Source: an uncultured Pseudoteredinibacter sp.
Lineage (GTDB): Bacteria; Pseudomonadota; Gammaproteobacteria; Pseudomonadales; Cellvibrionaceae
DNA: 64,000 nt
NCBI RefSeq assembly: GCF_947500695.1
Contig: NZ_CANMSS010000001.1
Location: 620,001 to 684,000, forward strand
Reading direction: 5' to 3'
Part shown: one piece after another, positions 1-8,522 of the stretch
Layout: each line of letters begins with the position of its first letter
Numbering within the stretch: the first letter of the stretch is position 1
Made by a program: the position numbers and the translations under genes
The notes under the pieces: model-generated
The model's input: only the letters and a program-made list of their open reading frames with translations
Databases searched by the model: none
What the model was told of the DNA's origin: nothing

Positions 1-676
1 CGCCCTTCTGTTGCATTTCGTTTGCTACAAACTCACGTAGATCATCATCAAATCCTCGCAGGAACATAGGTCCGCGATAAGCTTGGTGGGTTTGAGCGCC
101 TAGTCCTGCAAAAATACCCGCAAACTCAACAGCAATGTAACCACCACCGACAACCAAAGCACGCTTTGGAAACTCTTCTAGATAAAAAACTTCGTTAGAG
201 CTAATAACATGCTCACTGCCTGGAAATTCTGGTACAAAAGGCCAGCCACCTACAGCGACAAGAATGTATTTGGCCGTGTACTGCTGCTGGCCAACCATAA
301 CGCTATTTGGGCCACTGATAACGCCGCGTCCATTGATAAGCTCTACACCGGCACCGCCTAAGATATTTCCGTAGATACCGTTTAGGCGCTCAATCTCGCT
401 GGTTTTACGATCACGCAAAGTTGGCCAATGAAACTCAGTATTTCCTACGCTCCAACCAAAACCTTCGGCCGCTTCAAACTCTTCGCTGAAATGGGAGCCG
501 TAAACAAATAGCTTTTTAGGTACACAGCCAACGTTTACGCAGGTTCCACCTAAGGCACTGTCTTCAATCACCGCTACCTTTGCACCCAAGCCAGAAGCCA
601 TTCGGCTAGCGCGTACGCCACCAGACCCAGCGCCAATCACCAAAAAATCGTAGTCAAATTGGGTTTCACTGCTCAC
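1..676 (-). CDS. gor: Glutathione-disulfide reductase, N-terminal part (cut by the window edge)
   Basis: Flavoprotein that reduces glutathione disulfide with NADPH in the cytoplasm. About 225 N-terminal residues are visible; the rest lies off the left edge. Residues 15-20 form the FAD-binding GAGSGG, and residues 46-51 are CVNVGC, the redox-active disulfide of this family. A second Rossmann motif, [10 protein letters not shown], near residue 174 fits NADPH binding. The start is a GTG at 674-676, chosen because an AAAGGA Shine-Dalgarno lies 7 nt upstream and the FAD motif follows at the usual distance. The glutaredoxin gene at 1294-1524 is on the same strand and uses glutathione, but a hairpin and a small gene separate them. 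Assignment to Gor rather than another class I disulfide oxidoreductase rests on overall resemblance. Confidence 0.93.
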   Translation of the reverse strand, partial: MSSETQFDYDFLVIGAGSGGVRASRMASGLGAKVAVIEDSALGGTCVNVGCVPKKLFVYGSHFSEEFEAAEGFGWSVGNTEFHWPTLRDRKTSEIERLNGIYGNILGGAGVELINGRGVISGPNSVMVGQQQYTAKYILVAVGGWPFVPEFPGSEHVISSNEVFYLEEFPKRALVVGGGYIAVEFAGIFAGLGAQTHQAYRGPMFLRGFDDDLREFVANEMQQKG

Positions 677-823
677 AAGATTGTCCTTTATTTATCAAAT
701 TCTGAATGACCTTACTTTAGGTCAAGTGGGGAAATTGTGGAATTATTTTAATCCAATGCGAATGATAGATTTTAGCTATTTTGCTGAACTTTACTTCACT
801 TATCTATCACAAACACTTAATGG

Positions 824-1063
824 CTAAGCGTTAATATCTATATGCGGGTGCTCGTCATCGTCCTTGCGGCGTTTTTCCTGGCGCGTGTCCAAAACTTTCT
901 CTTTGTCTTCTTTACGGCGTTCGCCTTGACGACGATCAATGTTGCCATATTCACCCACAGAGTCAGTGGCCTGAGTATGGGTAACATTACTCTGCCCTGG
1001 AAGTTTGCGCTTTAGCGCCTTGCGGCTAATGTTAGGGCGAAAGATATTCGGAATATTGATCAT
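824..1063 (-). CDS. Small, highly charged hypothetical protein
   Basis: A 79-residue protein I do not recognise. The N-terminal third is basic, and the C-terminal half is dominated by Arg, Lys, Asp and Glu with two related stretches (DRRQGERRKEDKEK and DTRQEKRRKDDDEH), so an internal duplication of a charged helix is likely. No signal peptide or membrane segment is visible. It lies alone between gor and grxA on the same strand. The start is supported only by a weak GGGTG upstream, so the exact N-terminus and even the reality of the gene are uncertain. Confidence 0.55.
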   Translation of the reverse strand: MINIPNIFRPNISRKALKRKLPGQSNVTHTQATDSVGEYGNIDRRQGERRKEDKEKVLDTRQEKRRKDDDEHPHIDINA

Positions 1064-1224
1064 GTGGCACCCATTTTCTTCTAAAGTTTGCTGCCTTGCA
1101 GCCTTCTGAACAAATAACGGCCTACCTATTTGTAACAGTTTAGCGCACTTTCACGCATGTTTAATGGTTTGATAACTACTATAGCGACCAAAATGTCTAT
1201 TTATTAAACAATACACTAAAGCAT

Positions 1225-1259
1225 AAAAAAACCCGAGTTAAGCTGAGCTTAGCTCGGGT
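1225..1259 (-). terminator. Rho-independent terminator of grxA
   Basis: ACCCGAG (1231-1237) pairs with CTCGGGT (1253-1259), with a further inner TAAGCT/AGCTTA pairing. Read on the minus strand the hairpin is followed by a run of T residues (1225-1230), the normal layout for a terminator downstream of grxA. Confidence 0.85.
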
Positions 1260-1293
1260 AAAGGGTTCGGCAGGGATGTATGAAGAAAAAGGA

Positions 1294-1524
1294 TTAACTA
1301 TCGAAACTCGCCGCTAGGTCGGTATATCCACCGATATACTCACGACCATTGAAGATCTGTGGCACAGTTTTAACCGGCTTGCCAATGGTCTTCTCTAAAT
1401 CGGCTTGGCTAATGCCTTCAGCGTGAATATCGACATATCGAAACGGCAGCTCTTTTTGCTCTAACAAACGCTTGGCTTGCTCACAAAAGCCACAGCCTGG
1501 ACGGCCAAAAACGGTATAACTCAT
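1294..1524 (-). CDS. grxA: Glutaredoxin, GrxA type
   Basis: Small glutathione-dependent thiol transferase that reduces protein disulfides. The protein is 76 residues and starts MSYTVFGRPGCGFC. The active site is CGFC where E. coli Grx1 has CPYC. The region YVDIHAEGIS, the TVPQIF cis-proline loop and IGGYTDLAA match GrxA rather than GrxC. The start at 1524 is preferred over an upstream in-frame codon because AGGAG lies 7 nt before it. It has its own terminator and is therefore probably a single-gene transcript. Confidence 0.93.
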   Translation of the reverse strand: MSYTVFGRPGCGFCEQAKRLLEQKELPFRYVDIHAEGISQADLEKTIGKPVKTVPQIFNGREYIGGYTDLAASFDS

Positions 1525-1692
1525 TACTAAATCTCCTAGAAACATTTCGTGTTGCAGTTGCTATGTTTGTTATTATCCACACGGAGATCTATATAGATAT
1601 TTAATTTAGCAAATGCGCCTGATAGGTTTTATTAATCATCAAGGTTTTGCCTTCTAAACACCGAATAAAGTTAATTCACATTAAATAGAAAT

Positions 1693-2355
1693 ATGAACAA
1701 TAACAATGAGATAGACTACATACCTCAACATAAACTTAGATTAAGTTATATGCCATGGTTGTATTTTCGGTTAAAAGCTAAACAGATTGCCTGGGCTAAA
1801 CCTTGGCAAGAAGCCCTACAAGAGCAGCTTGAGCATCTCGAAACGGTTGAGTTTGCAGGCAATTGTTTTGTGGCTCCAGAGGCCCGCCTGTTTGCTGAGC
1901 CGGGGCGTTTAATCCAAGTAGACGAAGGCAGTTTTATTGCCGCTGACAGCGTCCTGCACGGCCCAATCCAACTGGGTAAACGCGTCAGTATCAACCACCA
2001 TTGCTCCTTAGATGGCGGCAAAAATGGTATTAAGATCGGCGATAATGCTCGTCTAGCGCCCTATTGCAGCTTGTACGCCTTTAACCACAATATCGCTTTG
2101 GATCGCCCTATCAACCAACAAGGGGTCAGCTCTAAAGGCATCACCATCGGCAACGATGCATGGCTAGGCACGAAAGCAGCTATTGTGGACGGGATTAGCA
2201 TTGGGGATCACGCCGTTGTTGGTATGGCTGCAGTTGTGACCAAAGACGTGCCCGCCTATGCAATCGTGGCAGGGAACCCAGCGAAGTTAATTGGTGATCG
2301 AAGAAAGTTAAGCCCTGAAGAATTAGCCAACTTGGCTATTGAAATTGGGCTATGA
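1693..2355 (+). CDS. Hexapeptide-repeat acyltransferase (LbH fold)
   Basis: A 220-residue transferase of the left-handed beta-helix family, which moves acetyl or other acyl groups from CoA to a sugar or similar acceptor. From about residue 60 onward there are repeated hexapeptides with Ile/Val/Leu every sixth position (for example [18 protein letters not shown] and [19 protein letters not shown]), and the end carries the family signature [14 protein letters not shown]. The His in the FNH loop is the likely catalytic base by family analogy. The N-terminal 50 residues are unusual for simple maltose/galactoside acetyltransferases and contain a possible amphipathic helix. The acceptor cannot be inferred; no polysaccharide cluster is adjacent. 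It converges on the gene at 2441. Confidence 0.85.
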   Translation: MNNNNEIDYIPQHKLRLSYMPWLYFRLKAKQIAWAKPWQEALQEQLEHLETVEFAGNCFVAPEARLFAEPGRLIQVDEGSFIAADSVLHGPIQLGKRVSINHHCSLDGGKNGIKIGDNARLAPYCSLYAFNHNIALDRPINQQGVSSKGITIGNDAWLGTKAAIVDGISIGDHAVVGMAAVVTKDVPAYAIVAGNPAKLIGDRRKLSPEELANLAIEIGL

Positions 2356-2410
2356 GTGAAGTGAGTGCAGGGAATGCTGCAAATATTGGCGAAGATATAT
2401 TACCGGACTA

Positions 2411-2433
2411 GGCAGTGCCGCAAGGGCACTGCC
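2411..2433. terminator. Hairpin between convergent genes
   Basis: GGCAGTGCC (2411-2419) and GGCACTGCC (2425-2433) form a perfect 9-bp stem with a 5-nt loop, placed between the stops of convergent genes. No clear T-run follows on either strand, so termination function is inferred from position. Confidence 0.5.
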
Positions 2434-2440
2434 AGTAGGG

Positions 2441-3211
2441 TTAACGACCAAACAAGCCTTTTAGCTTATCTACCGTATCACCACCAATCTTGTCTTTTAA
2501 CTTTTCTTGTAGCTTCTCTTTAAGTTTTTCTTCCGCTTTATCTTTGGCCAGTTCGGTAATTTCAGCCGTTACAGCAGTTTTGACTTGCTGCAAAAGTGGA
2601 GCCACAACGGCCTGCCCCAATTCTTCTGGGGTCAATCCTTTTGTCTTGTCGCCAATATTATCTAAGGCAATTGTTGGTAAGCTTATTTCACGCTCGCCAA
2701 ATTGAGCGCTCTTGAGCTGTATTTTACCGTTGGTAAAACGAAATTTCTCGACCATCAGGCGTACATCGGGGCCTGCTTTAGCCTCAGCGGGCTCACTACT
2801 GCCAGCGCCCTGTTGGATGTTATCCAATAGCGCCTGCAAGTTAGTGTCTTTTAAATTCTTTTGCTCGGCCAATAACTTGGCGCCATCAACACTGATCTCT
2901 TTGATAACTTTCACATCACCAAGCAGTGATTGAGGGTCGATTTGCAATGTTACGGCGCCCATCTCAACCGCGTTGGCCGCACTAAAGCCGGGAGGGTTTG
3001 CCACGGTAAGATTTTGCAGACTGCCCTTGCCTTCGCTTAGCTCGATATTGGCTGCGCCAAGCTTCACATCAGTCTTAAGCAACTGTGAGCCTTGGCTCTG
3101 TACAGTATCTACCGTTAACTGGTTAATATTATTAAGAAACAGCATGGTAATAACCACGGCGGCGATAATCACCACGACTACCAAGCCTAGAATGATTTTT
3201 AGGGCTTTCAT
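2441..3211 (-). CDS. Membrane-anchored AsmA-like hypothetical protein
   Basis: A 256-residue protein with one N-terminal membrane helix (about residues 5-27) and a predicted periplasmic body. The region around residues 45-130 (GAANIELSEGKGSLQNLTVANPPGF, split here as an LT-V-NP-GF pattern, followed by alternating hydrophobic strands) resembles the beta-strand repeats of AsmA/DUF748-type proteins, which are linked to the cell envelope. The last 50 residues are very rich in Lys and Glu and probably form an amphipathic helix. It lies 13 nt downstream of the gene at 3225-3617, also an anchored coiled-coil protein, so the two are probably one operon. Function is unknown. Confidence 0.75.
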   Translation of the reverse strand: MKALKIILGLVVVVIIAAVVITMLFLNNINQLTVDTVQSQGSQLLKTDVKLGAANIELSEGKGSLQNLTVANPPGFSAANAVEMGAVTLQIDPQSLLGDVKVIKEISVDGAKLLAEQKNLKDTNLQALLDNIQQGAGSSEPAEAKAGPDVRLMVEKFRFTNGKIQLKSAQFGEREISLPTIALDNIGDKTKGLTPEELGQAVVAPLLQQVKTAVTAEITELAKDKAEEKLKEKLQEKLKDKIGGDTVDKLKGLFGR

Positions 3212-3224
3212 AAATTATCCTTAA

Positions 3225-3617
3225 TTAAGTCTCTGTTGCGCTACTATCATTTTTGGAGCCTTGATCAGCGGGCGGCGTTGCAGGCTCAGACTGCTTGCGG
3301 CGTTGCTGCTCTAGGTTTTTACGTGCTTGATCGATTTCCTTACCTACTATACCGATAAGGGATTCCCATCCCTCTAAAAATGCATCATTGGCCTGATCGG
3401 CAACACCCTTCAGGCTATGTTTTTCAAACTCTAGCAGCTTTTCTCGCATAAAGCTCATTTCATCTTGATTGGCTTTAAGTTCGGCCAATAACTCTTCATT
3501 ATGGCTCTGAATGGATTGCATTTGTGTGGCAAGCTGCTGCGACTGCTGCCATAGCTGATAGCAGGTAACGGCCAATAGAATACTGACGATTAACGAAAGC
3601 AAGGAAAGGTATTTCAT
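3225..3617 (-). CDS. Membrane-anchored coiled-coil hypothetical protein
   Basis: A 130-residue protein with an N-terminal hydrophobic helix (MKYLSLLSLIVSILLAVT) followed by a Gln/Glu-rich coiled coil and a polar tail with Pro, Ser and Thr. The start at 3617 is chosen because GGAG lies 8 nt before this ATG; an earlier GTG in frame overlaps the Shine-Dalgarno. It precedes the AsmA-like gene by 13 nt. I do not recognise a family; it could be an envelope scaffold or simply an anchored partner of the next gene product. Confidence 0.7.
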   Translation of the reverse strand: MKYLSLLSLIVSILLAVTCYQLWQQSQQLATQMQSIQSHNEELLAELKANQDEMSFMREKLLEFEKHSLKGVADQANDAFLEGWESLIGIVGKEIDQARKNLEQQRRKQSEPATPPADQGSKNDSSATET

Positions 3618-3679
3618 AAGCAACACTCCACGGCTGTATGACTACGGACAATTATTCTAAAAGCCAGGTTAACCCAAAC

Positions 3680-4723
3680 TTAATCAGGCTTGCTTAGGTG
3701 ATCCATTAAACGCATTTTTAAGGCGCTAGGGATGGCTTTGATGGTTAAACTATCCGCCGATGGATCATAGACAATACTATCGCCCAAACATTCCGCATTA
3801 AAGCTCATACTAAGCTGTTCGCTGCGCCCACTGATCCTAAGAAATTGGCGCAATTTTGAACGATCGGGAATCAGCTCTTCGGTTTTAGCGATATCGCGCT
3901 GAGATTGGTAGTCCGCGACAAAGTCCGAGAAACTACTATCGTCTTCAATCGCTTTTGATTCGGCTAATGCGCTAGACAGTTCTTCAAAAATCACGGTCTC
4001 GCCAAGTTTGTCTTGGGCGATGCAATAATCAACCACCTCGTTTCGACATAGAGCAGCCTTATCCTCGTCCATATCCCGAGTAAACTCCTCGACAGCATCA
4101 AGGAAACTAGCGGTATCGGCCTTTGTATCGAGCGGGTCACCCATCCCCATAACTTCACAAAAGAAGTCACTGAGCTCTTTATCCCCCCTTGGGCGTAGCA
4201 TGGCGATAGGGCTATCACTTTGTATCTCTTCGTCATTTATCAGTGCATCGGTGATGTTAATTTTGCAGCCCGCAATAATCTTGCTGACATCAAGATATAG
4301 ACTGTCACCCAGCTGGATGTCGCTGTCCAGATACAAGCCTTCCTTGTGATCTAACAAGTAGAGGTGGAGGAAATCACACTCAGCGAGGCTTTCGATAAAC
4401 ACTAGAATATGCGCATCTAAATCCACGCTACTACCGGCCAAGCTGGTTTCGAAATGCTGCCAGAGTTTATCCGACAGACTTTTGAAGCTCATCTTTTCTT
4501 CTTGCAGTTCCTGCAACCAAGGCTTTAGCGGGGCCTCAGATAAGTCGCGGCTAAAGTTACCGTGAATTTTGCCCGCTTTACCGACAAAGGCTTGTTTCAA
4601 TTCACGTAATAAATACTCTGGCCTACCGCCGGTGCCGAGCTCTTGTGCGGGTTGTTGACAGCGAAACTGATTAGCCTGTGCAGTGTGCTGCATATAACAA
4701 GCCGTAAAAAAACTAAGCGCCAT
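3680..4723 (-). CDS. ndpA: Nucleoid-associated protein, NdpA/YejK family
   Basis: A 347-residue cytoplasmic protein of the 37-kDa nucleoid-associated family, which binds the folded chromosome; its molecular activity is poorly known. Family landmarks include the LYLDVSKI segment, the FF-VMG-GDPLD region, DAVEEFTRD, EELSSALAES and the C-terminal SMSFNAECLGDSIVYDPS followed by LTIKAIPSALKMRL, all matching YejK and Pseudomonas homologues in order. Length is normal. The extreme N-terminus (MALSFFTACYMQH) is more hydrophobic than in most relatives, which usually begin with a short amphipathic strand. It is monocistronic as far as can be seen. Confidence 0.88.
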   Translation of the reverse strand: MALSFFTACYMQHTAQANQFRCQQPAQELGTGGRPEYLLRELKQAFVGKAGKIHGNFSRDLSEAPLKPWLQELQEEKMSFKSLSDKLWQHFETSLAGSSVDLDAHILVFIESLAECDFLHLYLLDHKEGLYLDSDIQLGDSLYLDVSKIIAGCKINITDALINDEEIQSDSPIAMLRPRGDKELSDFFCEVMGMGDPLDTKADTASFLDAVEEFTRDMDEDKAALCRNEVVDYCIAQDKLGETVIFEELSSALAESKAIEDDSSFSDFVADYQSQRDIAKTEELIPDRSKLRQFLRISGRSEQLSMSFNAECLGDSIVYDPSADSLTIKAIPSALKMRLMDHLSKPD

Positions 4724-4874
4724 AAATAGTAAACACCCTTGTGATGGTAGCGGTTCAAATACAAAGCACGATTATACCTCGCCCACGGTGCTAATCACAT
4801 CCTATCTATCAGCAATGTGCTTGGTTATACTGCGCTTAATAGCGTGATCCGCCGACTTTATTCAAGGAGTTAAT

Positions 4875-5408
4875 ATGGTGAATAAAATACGCCACAGCAA
4901 AGCGGGCCTGCTTGTAGGTCTGGCCTTATTTACTCAACTGTTTAGCACATCGACCTTGGCCCAAGATGATGAGCTAAGCGTAAAAGACTTTCGCTGGATC
5001 GACCGTAGCCATATCCAAAAGCAGATCGACAGTGTAGAAGAAATAACCCGCCGCCATTTTGGTAGTGGCCTGCATGGCAGCAAACAAGACCTAAAGCTGA
5101 TCCAGCGTGTGATTGATCGAAGCTTAATAAAGCGCGATGACCGCCTGATGCTACAAGCCCTAGGTGCTGTTCTAGGTCGAGTGCTAGTCAATGAAGAAAA
5201 TCTCGTTTGGCAAAACTACGAAGATCAACTGGGTAAAAGTCGTGCCGTTTGCGTGCCTAAAACACAGCACTGCCTATTCCCAGTCACTATGCTTTCAAGG
5301 CGTATGGAAGTTGGTTTATTGCCGAGAGTCGATGATGTCTACAAAAAGGCCATGGAGCAAATCGCCGACTATCAACCTAAAAACCCTTATGACGTTGACG
5401 CCAATTAG
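4875..5408 (+). CDS. Exported hypothetical protein, possibly DUF3806-like
   Basis: A 177-residue protein with a good signal peptide: a basic start, then hydrophobic core GLLVGLALFTQLF and a probable cleavage after LAQ. An AAGGAG lies just before the start. The mature part is largely helical; the stretch LGAVLGRVLVNEENLVWQNYEDQLGKSRAV recalls a domain of unknown function (DUF3806) found in small exported or cytoplasmic proteins, but I hold this only tentatively. Two Cys residues (VCVPKTQHCLF) could form a disulfide in the periplasm. It converges on the AIM24 gene across a hairpin. No function is proposed. Confidence 0.75.
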   Translation: MVNKIRHSKAGLLVGLALFTQLFSTSTLAQDDELSVKDFRWIDRSHIQKQIDSVEEITRRHFGSGLHGSKQDLKLIQRVIDRSLIKRDDRLMLQALGAVLGRVLVNEENLVWQNYEDQLGKSRAVCVPKTQHCLFPVTMLSRRMEVGLLPRVDDVYKKAMEQIADYQPKNPYDVDAN

Positions 5409-5419
5409 CTCGTAATCGT

Positions 5420-5449
5420 GCTTGCGGCATTTTTTTATATGCCGCAAGC
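5420..5449. terminator. Hairpin terminator between convergent genes
   Basis: GCTTGCGGCAT (5420-5430) pairs perfectly with ATGCCGCAAGC (5439-5449). It sits 12 nt after the stop of the + strand gene and just after the stop of the minus strand gene, so it may serve both. The T-rich run is in the loop rather than after the stem. Confidence 0.65.
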
Positions 5450-5471
5450 CTCTATTCAGTTTAATGCCGTG

Positions 5472-6227
5472 CTAGCTTTCCCCTTGATCACTGCCACCCA
5501 TACTTGGCGCGTGAGAGATGATTCGATCCGCCAAACGAGAGAAAGGTAAGCTTTGTAGCCAAACCGTACCCGTGCCACTTAACTCTGCTAGAAATAGCCC
5601 TTCGCCACCAAAAAACATACTTTTCAGTCCGCTGGCAAGCTTGATGTCGTAATCAATTCCCGATGTAAAACCAACAATACAGCCAGTATCTACTTTTAGA
5701 GATTCGCCGTTTAGCTCTTTTCGAACCACTGAGCCGCCAGCGTGAACGAACGCCATTCCGTCGCCATTTAGGCGTTGTAAAATAAAACCTTCACCGCCAA
5801 AAAAGCCCGCCCCTAAACGTTTTTGCAAGGCGATACCAATACTGGTGCCCTTCGCGGCACATAAAAAGCTGTCTTTCTGGCAAATCAATTCGCCACCGAT
5901 GCTCGCCATATCAAGGGCGACAATACTGCCTGGGAACGGGGCCGCAAAAGCTACTTTAGATTTACCTTCACCACGATGGGTGAAATGTGTCATAAATACT
6001 GATTCGCCTGTCAATGCGCGTTTGCCGGCACCCCAGAGCTTGCCAAGGATGCCCTGTTCAGCATCAGAGCCATCTCCCATTTTAGTTTCAAACTCAATCC
6101 CTTCCTCGAAATAGTTCATCGCTCCGGCTTCGGCAATCACCGCCTCACCTGGATCCAGCTCAACTTCCACTAACTGCATGCTTTCGCCGATGATCTGATA
6201 ATCTACTTCGTGACACTTTGTGCTCAT
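5472..6227 (-). CDS. AIM24 / TIGR00266 family protein
   Basis: A 251-residue protein of the AIM24 family (formerly DUF124), predicted to be a beta-sandwich of two repeats. Diagnostic elements are [20 protein letters not shown] at the start, the Gly-rich [14 protein letters not shown] in the middle and [20 protein letters not shown] near the end. Family members are cytoplasmic or peripheral membrane proteins of uncertain role; mitochondrial relatives affect inner-membrane organisation. A good AAAGGA ribosome site precedes the start. It appears to be transcribed alone. Confidence 0.88.
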   Translation of the reverse strand: MSTKCHEVDYQIIGESMQLVEVELDPGEAVIAEAGAMNYFEEGIEFETKMGDGSDAEQGILGKLWGAGKRALTGESVFMTHFTHRGEGKSKVAFAAPFPGSIVALDMASIGGELICQKDSFLCAAKGTSIGIALQKRLGAGFFGGEGFILQRLNGDGMAFVHAGGSVVRKELNGESLKVDTGCIVGFTSGIDYDIKLASGLKSMFFGGEGLFLAELSGTGTVWLQSLPFSRLADRIISHAPSMGGSDQGES

Positions 6228-6300
6228 GGAGGCTTTCCTTTAATCCAATGTAAAGAACAATAATAAGCCGCAGTGTAAACAAAATTGGCGCTTTAAGACA

Positions 6301-6325
6301 AGAAAAGCCCGGCTCATGGCCGGGC
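6301..6325 (-). terminator. Terminator downstream of the 6380-7003 gene
   Basis: GCCCGGC (6307-6313) pairs with GCCGGGC (6319-6325). On the minus strand the stem is followed by TTTTCTTG, giving a good rho-independent terminator. Confidence 0.8.
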
Positions 6326-6379
6326 AAAAGATAACTAACTGCAGGGGTGTTAAATGACTGAAAACGGTAAGGTCTATAA

Positions 6380-7003
6380 TCAATAGTTGCCTAGATCATT
6401 ACTCAAACGCTGCCTAGCGGCGCTCAGCTGATTCCGGTAGGTAACCGCTAAAAAGCTCGGATCATTTACACCTTGATCCTTTAAGCGACGTCTTTCCTGG
6501 TGTAAGTAGCGCGCAAAGTTGTGATACTTAGCCTTATCAATACCGTACAAGACCTTCACCCAGCGATTGATGCACTCGATATAATCTCGGCCGTGTAGAC
6601 AAAAGTAAGGAGTAAACTGATTGTGAATACCCTGTAAAGTCTTTTCACCTGGGGCATTGAAGCCGCGCGGTGGTAGGAAGGTTCCTAGGTATCTGAAGGG
6701 AAACAGCATCCATAACCAGCACTGCTTCAAAAGCTGCCACAGGATGTTAAACGGCAAAAAAAGTAAGTACAAAAATAGCTGCACTGTAAGACGCCAAGGG
6801 GTTTTGGACCAGCTTAGCGAGCTCATGCTAATCGCACGAAAAAAACCTGCACCGTCGAAGGACCTTTTACACAAAGCCTTACGCTGTAGTTGACGCCCTA
6901 TTTCGAAGCACTCGACTTCTGCCTCTGTAAGGAGCGTGTCAGAAAATACCAGACTTTTCATGCTAGTCCCTGCGTCAGCTACGGTTTGCACTATGACCTC
7001 CAT
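6380..7003 (-). CDS. Hypothetical protein with a central membrane-inserting segment
   Basis: A protein of about 207 residues that I do not recognise. The middle (about residues 70-115) is hydrophobic with many Trp, Phe and Leu and probably forms one membrane hairpin or two helices; the flanks are polar and the C-terminal third is rich in Arg, Tyr and Gln. Three starts are possible: ATG at 7003 without a ribosome site, GTG at 6991 with GGAGG 5 nt upstream, and ATG at 6961 with AGGGA 5 nt upstream. One of the latter two is more likely. It stands alone with its own terminator. Confidence 0.65.
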   Translation of the reverse strand: MEVIVQTVADAGTSMKSLVFSDTLLTEAEVECFEIGRQLQRKALCKRSFDGAGFFRAISMSSLSWSKTPWRLTVQLFLYLLFLPFNILWQLLKQCWLWMLFPFRYLGTFLPPRGFNAPGEKTLQGIHNQFTPYFCLHGRDYIECINRWVKVLYGIDKAKYHNFARYLHQERRRLKDQGVNDPSFLAVTYRNQLSAARQRLSNDLGNY

Positions 7004-7110
7004 TTGCGCAGCTCTGTTGAATCTCTACAAGTGCGCTGCGCTTTTTACTTAATATGAAGGTATTCTGGCAAAGTGGAGCTTAACAGGGTCTGAATTTGAT
7101 GGGCTAAGCA

Positions 7111-7971
7111 TTAAAGGTGCTGATATGACTCGACACCCCTCTCTAGAAGCTGGCGGGCCAAGGTTTCATCCAATTGAGCCAAATCGGACAGGCTCAAACT
7201 AATATAGGAGATTCCGTGTCGATCATAGTATTCCTGTCTTTGAAATTGAGCGCTAATTTCCTGGGGAGCTAGGTTTAAGCCCCATACCTCGATATAAAGA
7301 CGGCTATCTGGCAGATAGAACTGACTTTTTAGCTCACGAGCCTGAGGCAGGGGTCGGCCACAACTATGCCCTAAGCCCGCCAGATAGAGCCAGTCACCAA
7401 CTAACTTTAGCGCTCGACAAGGGTGGCTTTGCCCATCTAAAGCAATGCACTGGCAAGCTTCAGCTAAGGTCTCTTCACTCAGTTGATTGCCGGCTGCGAG
7501 ATCCTGCAGCTCCGCAGCCATGGGCTTTAAGCGGTCTAGCAAGTCTTGCCCCCACAAGGCGAAAGTTCGACCAGAGGGCTCATGAATATGGATACTGCCG
7601 CCACTTTGCCTACCAAAATCACTTAGCCGCCACCCTCTGATGTCCCGCTCTATAAGGCCCTGCTCTGCCAACAGGGCGTTGACCTGGCGAGCCTTAATGC
7701 CGAATTTTTGTGCAATCGCCGAGGCATTGAGTTGGCTGGGTGCTCGATCAGCGAAGATTGCGTGATCGCGGACTTTTGCGGGCCAGACAATATATTCACC
7801 ATAACGCTTGCTATGACGAATCTCTCCGCCCTCGAACTCTCCTTTAGCAGTCAACTTCCAAGCCTCGTCCACATACTGAATCCAGCCAGCATCTAATAAC
7901 GTTTTGGTCAGTAACTTAAGCGGCATATCGAGCTTTTCTGCTAGCGCTGTGCGCGAATAGAAGCCTGCCAT
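7111..7971 (-). CDS. Two-HTH protein with a degenerate PD-(D/E)XK nuclease-like C-terminus
   Basis: About 286 residues from the ATG at 7971; an in-frame ATG at 8037 would add 22 residues but has no ribosome site and its first codons contain a TATAAT. Residues 1-60 and 75-130 look like two winged-helix or HTH modules (RTALAEKLDMPLKLLTKTLLDAGW and NASAIAQKFGIKARQVNALL, each with a helix-turn-helix pattern). The C-terminal part contains SQFYLPDSRLYIEVWGL and then YYDRHGISYISLSL, the pattern of PD-(D/E)XK nuclease domains that usually read PDFYLP...YIEYWG followed by Tyr and Lys. The Asp of the PD motif is replaced by Gln here, so nuclease activity is doubtful. Some homologues carry misleading annotations such as glycerol kinase. 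Function is unknown. Confidence 0.75.
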   Translation of the reverse strand: MAGFYSRTALAEKLDMPLKLLTKTLLDAGWIQYVDEAWKLTAKGEFEGGEIRHSKRYGEYIVWPAKVRDHAIFADRAPSQLNASAIAQKFGIKARQVNALLAEQGLIERDIRGWRLSDFGRQSGGSIHIHEPSGRTFALWGQDLLDRLKPMAAELQDLAAGNQLSEETLAEACQCIALDGQSHPCRALKLVGDWLYLAGLGHSCGRPLPQARELKSQFYLPDSRLYIEVWGLNLAPQEISAQFQRQEYYDRHGISYISLSLSDLAQLDETLARQLLERGVESYQHL

Positions 7972-8139
7972 TGTTTCATTTCGTTCTTGAGTCACTGTTT
8001 TACCATTAGCCTTAAAGGATCGCTCATTATAACGCATAAAAGATCGTCAGGCTCTAACACCTCATTTCGCAAAACTCGACAAGCTTCTATGCCTCAGGTA
8101 AGGTGGCGCGAAATCAGCCAAGCAATCGGATTAACATCA

Positions 8140-8391
8140 ATGGACCCACAAAAACTACTCGCTAAGCACAATATCCATTCCGCGGAATTGGAGCTTATAT
8201 GCCAGCAATTTGAGTCAAGAGTGGCCGAGAAAGGGCTACCAAGGCAGGCAAAGATTTTGTTGGAAACAGCCGCAGTAGATCTCGCTTTAGGGGCTATCGA
8301 AATGAGTCAAGAAACCGAATCAGCCATGGGTGAATCTCTCAGCGCGGTACAGCTACTTGAAATTTTGTGCGGGTTAGAATTAGCCTCCTAA
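8140..8391 (+). CDS. Small hypothetical protein
   Basis: An 83-residue acidic, helix-rich protein starting MDPQKLLAKHN. The frame is open further upstream, but that part overlaps the divergent gene and has no credible start. No signal peptide, membrane segment or known motif is visible. The ribosome site is weak. It is divergent from the two-HTH gene, and the shared 170-nt region presumably holds both promoters. Confidence 0.55.
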   Translation: MDPQKLLAKHNIHSAELELICQQFESRVAEKGLPRQAKILLETAAVDLALGAIEMSQETESAMGESLSAVQLLEILCGLELAS

Positions 8392-8460
8392 GAGGCTTTA
8401 AAAATACCCACCAGCCCCTAGATTTTGAAAAACTTTCTTTGCGTCTCAAATCAAACCAAC

Positions 8461-8494
8461 CAAAAAACAATACAAGCGCCAGCAAAGGCGCTTG
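8461..8494 (-). terminator. Terminator downstream of the IalB-like gene
   Basis: CAAGCGCC (8473-8480) pairs with GGCGCTTG (8487-8494). On the minus strand the stem is followed by TATTGTTTTTTG. It may also stop transcripts of the + strand gene ending at 8391. Confidence 0.75.
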
Positions 8495-8522
8495 ATCAGA
8501 AATCTTTAGTCTATCTAACTAG

